Origin: Candidatus Moranbacteria bacterium UBA2282
GTDB lineage: Bacteria; Patescibacteriota; Minisyncoccia; Moranbacterales; UBA2206
Reading direction: 5' to 3'
Assembly (NCBI GenBank): GCA_002345745.1
Contig: DDWQ01000011.1
Span: forward strand, 62,001-126,000
DNA length: 64,000 bases
A model generated the notes under the pieces. It was not told where the DNA came from. It did not search any database and worked only from the letters and a program-made list of their open reading frames with translations. Numbering within the stretch: the stretch's first letter is position 1; each line of letters begins with the position of its first letter. Made by a program: the position numbers and the translations under genes. This document shows, one piece after another, positions 33,257 to 41,940 of the stretch.

Positions 33257-34839
33257 TTTCTTAGAGATTTAATTAACCCAAAGCGACCGAAGGATTTAAA
33301 ATCTAAAACATTAGAATTTTTTTCTAGTGTTTTTATTTTATTGTCTTTTGATTCAGTGCTAATCAAGGTAAAGACGATGTTACCAGCGACGCTATTTTTC
33401 TTATTTAATGGTTGCAAATGCACCCCTTGCTTTTCTGTCAAATAGATTAAACCCTTGGATGCCTTAAATAAATATTGACTGTTTCCATCCAACAAAACAT
33501 CTTGCGATAAGTTATTTTGTGCAGTAATGTAGTTTGCCATCATTGCAAGCTCCCCCAGATATACATTATCAAATCCATCCATATTGCTACTTTCAGTATA
33601 ATTATTCAAAGCAATAAAATTATCTCTAACCGTCCAGAGATTTAAAGCAATTAAAATTATCATAATAGTTAGCGTAATAACAACCTCATTGTTTTTAAAT
33701 TTCTGTATTAAAAATTCTAGCCATAAACCTAAAAATATAAATGGTAAAAAGGTGATAATCAGAAAGTATCGCAATGAAAGTTCATAAGCGACAGGAGTCA
33801 TAAAGAAAGCCATAAGCCCCGCATAGCTCAAAATTAGCCCTAGGAAGCGTTTTCTATCTTCACTAGTCTCTTTTACTAATCGCCAAATTCCCAGGCCTAG
33901 ACCACCCAAAAACAACAGTCCGCCCAACAAAATATCCACAATATGACCTGCTGTTTTAACTGGCAAAAAGTTGCACTGATCCGATTCTCCTACCGATGAA
34001 ATTGTAAAGGTCGTGGCAGTCATAAAGCATTCCCCCACGCGTCCAGCCTTCAGCAATAAATTTTCATCTTCTTTCTTAGTTGTCACACCGCTGAAAAGAG
34101 CTTTGACATTGTCACCGCCTGTTTTTGCTTCATTATATAACTGCGGAATATTTAAAAAAATTGAAACAACAAAAACAATCATAAAACTCTTCCAGAGATT
34201 ATTTTTCTTAGGCACCTCAATTCTCAGATAAACAAAATACGCAATAGTCAGCAGTGGCATCACCACGAGCAAAAAAGTGTGCAACTGCACCCCGACGCCT
34301 ACAGCGACACCAGCCATCACTGACCAGAAGATTCGATGCTTGCCTTGAGATTCGGCTAATTGCAAAAGTGCATAGAGAAAAAGCATCGTCCAAAAAGGCG
34401 TTGAATTTGGATTCCAAGCAAAATGTGCATACTTAATGGCGTAAAAAGAAACGGCAAAGAGTGCAGTCAGTGCCAGTGCTAATTTTTCACTGAAATATTT
34501 TTTTAGGAAAAAAAACAAAAGTGGAATAGATAGCAAAGAAAAGAATAAGTCTGGGTATGCTAATTTGTCAGGATAATTGCCAAATATTTTTCCAGCAATT
34601 ATTTGAAATTCATAGAAAATTGGACCCAGACGAAAATCAGTTCCACCCGCTTTTGGTCCCAAAAGTGGCCAACCAGTTTCTCCATTGATAACTTCACCAA
34701 CAAGCGTTGCATCTCGTGCTTGATCAGCGTTGAACCGCAAGCCATCGTGAAAATTGTAAGTACGCAAAAAAATTCCAACTAAAATTATTGCGAGGAGAAT
34801 CCAGGTCTCTTTTTTTATATTTTTAACTATGTTTATCAT
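33253..34839 (-). CDS. GT39-type membrane glycosyltransferase (PMT/ArnT-like)
   Basis: The polytopic protein (528 residues from ATG 34839) has the acidic outer-loop motif FNADQARDATLV near residue 40 and the WPLLGPKAGGTDF segment, as in GT39/PMT_2 enzymes that transfer sugars from polyprenyl phosphate outside the membrane. ATG 34839 overlaps the upstream TGA stop (ATGA), showing translational coupling with the metallophosphoesterase gene; a start three codons earlier is also open. Two paralogues of the same form follow upstream. Confidence 0.85.
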   Translation of the reverse strand: MINIVKNIKKETWILLAIILVGIFLRTYNFHDGLRFNADQARDATLVGEVINGETGWPLLGPKAGGTDFRLGPIFYEFQIIAGKIFGNYPDKLAYPDLFFSLLSIPLLFFFLKKYFSEKLALALTALFAVSFYAIKYAHFAWNPNSTPFWTMLFLYALLQLAESQGKHRIFWSVMAGVAVGVGVQLHTFLLVVMPLLTIAYFVYLRIEVPKKNNLWKSFMIVFVVSIFLNIPQLYNEAKTGGDNVKALFSGVTTKKEDENLLLKAGRVGECFMTATTFTISSVGESDQCNFLPVKTAGHIVDILLGGLLFLGGLGLGIWRLVKETSEDRKRFLGLILSYAGLMAFFMTPVAYELSLRYFLIITFLPFIFLGLWLEFLIQKFKNNEVVITLTIMIILIALNLWTVRDNFIALNNYTESSNMDGFDNVYLGELAMMANYITAQNNLSQDVLLDGNSQYLFKASKGLIYLTEKQGVHLQPLNKKNSVAGNIVFTLISTESKDNKIKTLEKNSNVLDFKSFGRFGLIKSLRN

Positions 34840-35780
34840 TTTAACCATAAATTTAATTTACCAATTTTCTTTTCAATCTCAAACTTTTGCGCATATTCAC
34901 CGTGTTTTTCAATAATTATTTTCGCTTTTTTAGTACATTTATTATATTTAGCTTCCAATGATACAAAGTTTACCAAGGCCTGAGATGTCGCTATGTTTCC
35001 AACAATAAGATAGTTTATTCCTTCAACATTTTCAAACCTATATCCTGGCTCATGTCCTGATATGACAAGCACTAAATTTTTATATTTTTTAAAAAAATTA
35101 TGAACATCTATGCCATTGGAGAGATTTTTAAAATTAGAAACAAGTTCTCCATCAATCTTAGATGGAATTGAACTATGATGAGAAAAAATAATAGTCGGCT
35201 TTTCTGTATTAAGCACATCTTCAAGCCACTCAAATTCTGCCTTACTTACATATCCATTCACATAATAATCTGGACCAAAATCAGAACCATCTATTTTGAA
35301 ATTAGTATCCATTAATACAAATCTCCAATCACCTAAATCTATATAACTATGATTATCATTCATCGCAAGCATATCTCTTAACTCTTCTTTATTTAGATCA
35401 CGAAGATCATGATTTCCAAAAACATATTCTCTCCTTGTTTCTAGTTTTGAGAAAATTGCATTTATCTTTTCAAACTGCTCAATAGTAGTTTTTTTCTTAG
35501 ACAATGAACTCTCCACCATATCTCCACCCATAATCACAATTTCTGGATTAAATTTTTCGTTAAAAAAAGTCACAGCCTTTTCTAATGCATCAGGTGAATC
35601 CTTGGGTAGTTTATTGCCAACATTGTTTTTATACCCATATTCTAAATCAGTCACAAAACCAAATTTTAAATCAGTTTCAGTATTAATTTTATTCCAATAT
35701 GTAGATCCCGCTAGAATAATAATACTTACGCAAATATACAATAAAATTTTATTAGATTCATTATTTGAATATTTTTTCAT
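34836..35780 (-). CDS. Membrane-anchored metallophosphoesterase, active site altered
   Basis: The 314-residue protein has one N-terminal helix (about residues 12-28) and a calcineurin-like domain. GGDMVE, GNHD and FSHHS are present, but the first motif reads TDLEYG (Asp45, no histidine where D-x-H is expected) and the last is SGHEPG in place of GHxH. Two metal ligands therefore appear lost. It may have changed chemistry or be a non-catalytic partner of the adjacent GT39 protein. Its TGA stop is the only one I found in the window and is followed in frame by TAA. Confidence 0.82.
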   Translation of the reverse strand: MKKYSNNESNKILLYICVSIIILAGSTYWNKINTETDLKFGFVTDLEYGYKNNVGNKLPKDSPDALEKAVTFFNEKFNPEIVIMGGDMVESSLSKKKTTIEQFEKINAIFSKLETRREYVFGNHDLRDLNKEELRDMLAMNDNHSYIDLGDWRFVLMDTNFKIDGSDFGPDYYVNGYVSKAEFEWLEDVLNTEKPTIIFSHHSSIPSKIDGELVSNFKNLSNGIDVHNFFKKYKNLVLVISGHEPGYRFENVEGINYLIVGNIATSQALVNFVSLEAKYNKCTKKAKIIIEKHGEYAQKFEIEKKIGKLNLWLK

Positions 35781-35785
35781 ACGCC

Positions 35786-37438
35786 TTATTTTAAATTACT
35801 ATTTTTTAAAATATAAACGTCCACTGAGTCGAAATGTTCACCGGCAACTACTTGATAATCACGAATTGATTTTGAAAAGCCATCTGTTTTGTTTTTAATA
35901 TAAACAAATTTTTGCCCCGATGGTATTTTTTCCTTTACTTTGGTAATATCAACTTCAGCAACCTCCAGTCCTTGTCGATAAAGCATATAGTCGATGGACC
36001 CAAAATACCTATCCAAATACTTACCCTCCCCACTCATATAAATAATCTTTGAGCCAAGATTATTTTCTCCCAAAAAATCGACTACATTTTCCACCCAACC
36101 TAAATTTGAATTATTAATATTGTTATCAAGTCCCTTCTTATAAAAATAATATTTTTTAATGTCAGTTTGCAATAAAACAATGGCCATAATTACTGCTAAA
36201 ATTAGCGCTAATATCTTTCCATTTTTTCTAAATTTTTGCTGGAAAAATTGCAATAAGAAACCTAGGAATATAAACGGGATAAAAAATAAAATATTAAAAT
36301 AACTAACAGAAATAGAAGAAATGACGGGTATAAAGACTAGAAGACCAATCGCATTAAAAAGACCCGCAACTAACAAGAATGTTTTTCTATTTCTATCTTT
36401 TTCTTTAAGAAAATTAATAACAAGAATTGCATAGCCCAAGACATAAAAGATAAAAATAGATACAAAAGTTGAAATATAGACGACTTTTCTTAATGTGCGA
36501 TTTTTAATTTCTCCATACAATTCTTTCGAGCCATTTTTAACATCAATACTCACGCCATCGTAACACTTATCCAAAACTGGAGCATATAGAATTATATTTG
36601 CATTTGATTTTGCTTGACAAATAATAACTAACGCTGCATTTTTAACTAAATTATTTTCATTACCTCCTTTATCAATTGTTCCTAGTATAAAATTTCTTGT
36701 ATTTTCTCCCCGGGTATTAATCTCACTGATAATTTGTGTAACATTTACAGTAACAGCAATTAGGATAATGATTATAAAATATTGCAAATATTGCATCTTG
36801 CTTCTTTTGAAAATATACGCAGAAATGACCAATGTAAATATAGGCATAATAACCATTAAAGTTGTGTGCAATTGAACTCCGATTCCCAATGATAATCCTA
36901 CTAAAATTGACCACCACAGATAATTTCTATTTTTAAAATTAGTAATTTTAAAAATAGAAAGCAAAAACAATAAAACAAAAAATGGAGCCAAATTTGGATT
37001 TGATGAAAAACGAGATGCTTCAATAAAGAAATATGAAAAACTCATTACGCCTGTAATGCTCAGTGAGATATGTTTACTAAAATATTCTCTCAAAAACAAA
37101 AAGAGCAGTGGTATAGCTAAGATTGAAAATATAAGACTTGGGTATGCCATTTTGTCTGGATAATTGCCAAATATCTTCGCAGAAAGAAGCGAAAAATAAT
37201 AATATGCTGGTCCAAGATGAAAACTTGTTCCGCCAGCTAACGGACCAAGCAATGGGATTGCTGTTTTCCCATCCAACACATCACTAATAATAAATGCATC
37301 GCGTGATTGATCCATACTAAAGCGCAACCAATCATGAAAATGATAGGTACGCAGAAAAATACCAACTACTATTATCACCAAAAGAATCCAAATATGGATT
37401 GGTATTTTTTTTATTTTATTTTGCAAATACTTTAACAT
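35786..37438 (-). CDS. GT39-type membrane glycosyltransferase
   Basis: A 550-residue paralogue of the neighbouring GT39 proteins with FSMDQSRDAFIISD near the N-terminus and IPLLGPLAGGTSFHLGPAY. About eleven membrane helices and a C-terminal soluble domain outside the membrane. It lies 5 bp before the altered metallophosphoesterase gene and 9 bp after the canonical one, all on one transcript. Confidence 0.85.
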   Translation of the reverse strand: MLKYLQNKIKKIPIHIWILLVIIVVGIFLRTYHFHDWLRFSMDQSRDAFIISDVLDGKTAIPLLGPLAGGTSFHLGPAYYYFSLLSAKIFGNYPDKMAYPSLIFSILAIPLLFLFLREYFSKHISLSITGVMSFSYFFIEASRFSSNPNLAPFFVLLFLLSIFKITNFKNRNYLWWSILVGLSLGIGVQLHTTLMVIMPIFTLVISAYIFKRSKMQYLQYFIIIILIAVTVNVTQIISEINTRGENTRNFILGTIDKGGNENNLVKNAALVIICQAKSNANIILYAPVLDKCYDGVSIDVKNGSKELYGEIKNRTLRKVVYISTFVSIFIFYVLGYAILVINFLKEKDRNRKTFLLVAGLFNAIGLLVFIPVISSISVSYFNILFFIPFIFLGFLLQFFQQKFRKNGKILALILAVIMAIVLLQTDIKKYYFYKKGLDNNINNSNLGWVENVVDFLGENNLGSKIIYMSGEGKYLDRYFGSIDYMLYRQGLEVAEVDITKVKEKIPSGQKFVYIKNKTDGFSKSIRDYQVVAGEHFDSVDVYILKNSNLK

Positions 37439-37447
37439 AAAATTTTC

Positions 37448-38317
37448 CTATTTAGCAAATTTGTAATCCACCTGATTATTTTCTAAGTTTATTGTGGCAT
37501 ACGCACCTTCACTACCCTCTCTTGTCAAAGCTGATTCACCATAATATTCAATTCCATTATATTCTTTTCGCCACGACATATGCCAATGTCCAGACAGAAC
37601 CATCTTTACATTATTACTTTCACTCAAAATGCCTTCCAACTCCGAAAATCTTTCCAAAACATCCTGGCTTAAACCAAAAAATTCACTCTTTAAATCATAA
37701 GTATTGATGGCTTCAGTGTCTGAATCGAAAACTGGAATATGCATAGCAACAATAATTTCTTTATCAGTTTTCACTGCTTCTCGCAACCAAGCCAATTGCT
37801 CAGGATTAACTCCTCCTTTATAGTCATATTCGCTATTCAAATATTCCGTAGTGTCCATGACGATAATCCTAGTGTTGCCATAATCATTGTAATAATAATC
37901 TTCTACACCCAGAATACCCATCACTTCGTCATTGTCGTGATTGCCCCTTACCCAAAGTACCTCCATTTTTTTCTCATCTGCGATTCTCTTTAAATCTCTT
38001 GCGTAATTATCATCGCCAGAATTAGTGTTGTCTCCAGTGGCAATGACTACATCAACACCCTCATCTTTCATAGCATCCAAAGTTTTTGGCAGATATTCCA
38101 TATATTTTTTTGGATAAATAATTCCACTATCCACATCTCGTTTTTTGAAACGGTCAGCATGAATATCTGTCACCCAACCAATTTTTGTTTCACTTTGTAT
38201 TAAATAGTGTAACCCATATTTTTTTACCAAAACAAAAAAAATACTGACCGCTAGAATAGCCACCATAATAACAATTAGCCACTTCTTTTTAGGTATTCTT
38301 TTTAAATATTTTTTCAT
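37448..38317 (-). CDS. Membrane-anchored metallophosphoesterase, canonical
   Basis: The 289-residue protein has an N-terminal helix (about residues 13-31) and a complete calcineurin-like metal site: TDIHAD (Asp51, His53), ATGDNTNSGD, RGNHDND, VAMHIP, and SGHWHMSW. The domain would lie outside the membrane. Substrates could be lipid-linked phosphosugars, phosphodiesters of the glycan or released polyprenyl phosphates. It is the intact counterpart of the altered copy 1.7 kb away and sits between two membrane transferase genes without gaps. Confidence 0.88.
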   Translation of the reverse strand: MKKYLKRIPKKKWLIVIMVAILAVSIFFVLVKKYGLHYLIQSETKIGWVTDIHADRFKKRDVDSGIIYPKKYMEYLPKTLDAMKDEGVDVVIATGDNTNSGDDNYARDLKRIADEKKMEVLWVRGNHDNDEVMGILGVEDYYYNDYGNTRIIVMDTTEYLNSEYDYKGGVNPEQLAWLREAVKTDKEIIVAMHIPVFDSDTEAINTYDLKSEFFGLSQDVLERFSELEGILSESNNVKMVLSGHWHMSWRKEYNGIEYYGESALTREGSEGAYATINLENNQVDYKFAK

Positions 38318-40066
38318 TTAAGGTTTTCCTAAATCAGTAATTTGATAGGCCACGATATAATCATCTTCATATTTGCTATCATACTGTATATATTTTTCAA
38401 TAAATCTCTCCGCATTAACCAAAACTTTCTCTTTCACAAATTTTTTGCTAATTGTTATATAGCCTATGTTGTTTTCATTTAATATCTTATTAGCCTGAGA
38501 AAAATATTCTTCTGGATTTGGAAATTTTGTATCTGGATCATTACCCTTGGGCAACGTATATAGCAATTGCTTGATTACGGGCGTGTTCTGTTGCATATCA
38601 AATTGATCCTTGATTTTCCTAGCGAGTGGCATACCATTCACCAATTCCTTGTGATGCACTGTTTGCAATATCATTTCATAACTAGCAAAGTTATAACTCG
38701 TACTACCAGGAATTTCTAGTAGTTTATAGCTTCCACCGTCAGCGCCAATTTTATTATAGAACTTAGAATATCCCATAGAATTCATTTCGATTGGGATAAC
38801 AGAAAACTCGAGCATAATCAATAGAACAATTCCTGATGCTAGCAATTTTTTATTATTAGCATATTTTTTAAATATATAAACCAATGCATATCCGGCTAAA
38901 ATAGAAATTCCAATAAGAGCAAAGACAAACAATCTTCCAGTGGTTCGGATATTTTCATAGAATGGAACAAGTTTATATAAAAGATAATATGGCAAGTAAA
39001 TTTTTACTTTAAAAATAGAAAAATATGGTCCCATCGCTAAAATACAAAATACCAGCGTTTCCACGACCCAAAAATTCAAACTACTGGAAATTGAACGCAA
39101 TTTTTTCCCTGCTGTTTCTTTTTTCAGGAGCAAAAAACCGATGACAATTATCGTTATAACACTAAATCCTACGAAATATACATTATCACCAGAACCAATC
39201 AACTTGCCAAAAAAATTCCAAATAGAATGTGCCTCCGGAGGTGAAATCGGATCTAACAAATTCATTGAATATTTTGAGGCCTTACCTATTCCCGCATCCA
39301 AAAAATTATTTTCCGAAGTTGCAACTTTTAACAATGGCTTAAATATTGTTAGCGCTAAGGTGACTAAAAATAAAAGAGATGAAACAGCATATAACCATAA
39401 TTTCTTATTTTTGAGAATTTCTCTTTCCGTGATTGCTTTATAAACAATGAAAAATACTGCAAAAATAACCGTGAAAGCCAGCAGCTGATGCTCAGTTATC
39501 GCAATTAAAAGTGCTGTACCAATCAAAGCGATAAAATATCTTAATTTTAATTTTTCAAAAAATTTAAACAGGAATAAAATGAAAAAAGGCAACAATTCCT
39601 GATGCATTGTTCCGATATTTGTCGAAAGAGCTTGATGAAAATGAAAAGGCGAAAAAGCAAAGATAACCCCCGCAATGAAAGCCACTGTCTTATCTTTAAT
39701 AAAATATAAAGTCAGTAAATACATTCCAACTCCGCTTAAAACGAAACTAGCCAGAAAAAGAAAATTATATGCAAAAAAATTGTTAGTGAAGAAAGCTAAT
39801 ATTGAATACGGCAAAAAGACATTGATTTGAAAAGTCTCCGCTAAATATTTCAGCCCAACTGAGAATCCACTCGCCTGCATAATTCCGACCTGACTACTAA
39901 TATTTCCAAAAGCCTGATAGACATCACTGCCCCACATTGGAACCATCGAATTTATATTAAAGATGACTGGATAGGTAAATATAACCACAAGCATAGCATA
40001 CAATCCAGTGATTGTTGTTATTGGATAGCACCTAAAAAAATCCAGTAGCAGTTTTTTAATTTTCAT
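38318..40066 (-). CDS. Polytopic membrane protein, GT-C-like
   Basis: The 582-residue protein has about eleven membrane helices and a C-terminal soluble domain of about 130 residues. The first outer loop carries MWGSDVYQAFGN, with an acidic residue where GT-C transferases hold their catalytic Asp/Glu. It is not clearly a GT39 member. It directly abuts the metallophosphoesterase gene (no gap) and is 9 bp after the next GT39 gene. Confidence 0.7.
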   Translation of the reverse strand: MKIKKLLLDFFRCYPITTITGLYAMLVVIFTYPVIFNINSMVPMWGSDVYQAFGNISSQVGIMQASGFSVGLKYLAETFQINVFLPYSILAFFTNNFFAYNFLFLASFVLSGVGMYLLTLYFIKDKTVAFIAGVIFAFSPFHFHQALSTNIGTMHQELLPFFILFLFKFFEKLKLRYFIALIGTALLIAITEHQLLAFTVIFAVFFIVYKAITEREILKNKKLWLYAVSSLLFLVTLALTIFKPLLKVATSENNFLDAGIGKASKYSMNLLDPISPPEAHSIWNFFGKLIGSGDNVYFVGFSVITIIVIGFLLLKKETAGKKLRSISSSLNFWVVETLVFCILAMGPYFSIFKVKIYLPYYLLYKLVPFYENIRTTGRLFVFALIGISILAGYALVYIFKKYANNKKLLASGIVLLIMLEFSVIPIEMNSMGYSKFYNKIGADGGSYKLLEIPGSTSYNFASYEMILQTVHHKELVNGMPLARKIKDQFDMQQNTPVIKQLLYTLPKGNDPDTKFPNPEEYFSQANKILNENNIGYITISKKFVKEKVLVNAERFIEKYIQYDSKYEDDYIVAYQITDLGKP

Positions 40067-40075
40067 TATTTTAGA

Positions 40076-41830
40076 TTATTTTACATTAACCTTTGTTCCA
40101 AAAACATCTTTCCAAAAAAGCCTGTCTTCACTACCACTATCTTTTTTGACTTTAAACTCTGCTGAAACAGCACGTGTGGGAAAATTAATCTCTGCCACCA
40201 ACAACTGTCCAACTTTTTCTCTAGAAAGAACATCGAAATCCAATTTATATTTATCTCCAACACTATCCAATCCATCTTTTTTATCAGGCACAATCGCAAA
40301 ATATTGCGCATTCGGATCTTTATTGATTTTTAAAGTTGAAAAATTAAAATTTGGATCGTGCTTTTCTTCCAACAGATATTGAATTGGTCGCTCATGCTCT
40401 GGTTTAACGTAGTAATAGATATTAGCTCCTTCCTTATGCTTAATATAAATAAAATCGGCTACGCGTTGTAATTCACCTAATGTCACACCATCCTTTGCTT
40501 TGAGAATCAAAGTTCTTTTGACTTTTATTCTGGAATTTTGCGATGCGGACTGCTCGCTAAACCAAGCGTATGTTCCATACATATTGGAAATTATAATCGC
40601 CATTGTAACCAACAGTGCAACAAAAAACATTTTTTTGCCATAACGATTTTCCAGAAACTCAAAAAGCAAACCCAGAAAAATAAATGGCACTGCGAACACA
40701 ACAATAAAAAAACGCGGACGCAATTGAAAAGAAATCGGAATTGTCAGAATAAAAAACACACCAATCCAAATCATTAACAAAACAAGAAAATTTCTCTTTT
40801 TCTCATCTTTAATTTTTATAAAATTCCAAACCGACAAAAATAGACCTGCCATTAAAATCAATCCCGTTACTAAAACTGAGCCAGTGTTGTCTCCCAAGTC
40901 TCCTGCGTAACAATCTGATGTTGTTATTAAACAATAGTAATTTAAATTTTCCTCTAGGTTCTTGCCTATTTTTTCTATCAAAGGCTTATTAGTTGGTTTT
41001 GACCCTAAAGCCTCAATAAAATTATTCGCATTCTGACCTTTTTCAAAAACATCGCTTATAATAACTGGTGCATAGATAAACACAAAAATAATCGTCACAA
41101 TCGCAAAATATTTAGAAAAATTCAATAAAGTTGTTTTTTGAAAATATTTTTTCCAGGATTCCTTGCTCCAAGGCTTTAGGCTATATAAAATTACTAGTCC
41201 TGATATGCCCAATAAGCTGAAAAAGCCAAAAAAATGTAATTGTGAACCAATAGCTAACGCAAATGTCCATAATGCTATCCACCATTTTTTCTTTTTGGCA
41301 TCTTCCTCGTTAATAAATTTCAATAAACCGAAAAAGGTTAATAGTAAGAAAAATTGCAAAGAATTCGGATTCCAAGCAAAACGTGAGTATTGGATAATTA
41401 TGAAGGAAAAAGCATACATCGCCATAATCATCAATGCGTGCTTTTGGGAAAAATATAGCCGACTGAAAAAATACACCAGTGCGATTGCCGCCAATGAAAA
41501 AAATAAATCCGGATAAGCCATTACATATGGCTCAGTCGAATGAGCAATCAAAGCAGCTAGATATTGAAAATAGTAGTAAACTGGACCTAGACGCAAAAAA
41601 CCACTTTCTAGTGTTGTTGCTCCGGCACGTGGCCCTAGGAGTGGCAAATAACCTGGATCAGCTATGGCTTTGCTAATCAGCATTGCATCCCTCGCTTGAT
41701 CCATTTTGAAATATAACCAATCTTCGTGTTTATAAATTCTGACTGCAAAAGCAGCAATCATAATCGCCAAAATAAGCATTGGAACCACAAATTTTCTTTG
41801 TGCTAATGTTTCTATAAAATATTTTTTCAT
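40076..41830 (-). CDS. GT39-type membrane glycosyltransferase
   Basis: A 584-residue member with FKMDQARDAMLISKA near residue 40 and LPLLGPRAGATTLES, clearly a paralogue of the copies at 33.3 and 35.8 kb. Membrane helices fill the first two thirds; the C-terminus is a soluble domain. It is the first gene of this minus-strand set. Confidence 0.86.
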   Translation of the reverse strand: MKKYFIETLAQRKFVVPMLILAIMIAAFAVRIYKHEDWLYFKMDQARDAMLISKAIADPGYLPLLGPRAGATTLESGFLRLGPVYYYFQYLAALIAHSTEPYVMAYPDLFFSLAAIALVYFFSRLYFSQKHALMIMAMYAFSFIIIQYSRFAWNPNSLQFFLLLTFFGLLKFINEEDAKKKKWWIALWTFALAIGSQLHFFGFFSLLGISGLVILYSLKPWSKESWKKYFQKTTLLNFSKYFAIVTIIFVFIYAPVIISDVFEKGQNANNFIEALGSKPTNKPLIEKIGKNLEENLNYYCLITTSDCYAGDLGDNTGSVLVTGLILMAGLFLSVWNFIKIKDEKKRNFLVLLMIWIGVFFILTIPISFQLRPRFFIVVFAVPFIFLGLLFEFLENRYGKKMFFVALLVTMAIIISNMYGTYAWFSEQSASQNSRIKVKRTLILKAKDGVTLGELQRVADFIYIKHKEGANIYYYVKPEHERPIQYLLEEKHDPNFNFSTLKINKDPNAQYFAIVPDKKDGLDSVGDKYKLDFDVLSREKVGQLLVAEINFPTRAVSAEFKVKKDSGSEDRLFWKDVFGTKVNVK

Positions 41831-41940
41831 ATAGCCATATTTTACCTTATTTACAGCTTGCGGTCAAAGCAAATTCGTTAGACTTATCTTGTGACTTATT
41901 GTATAATGAAAACCATAAATCAAGTCTAATATTCTATTTT

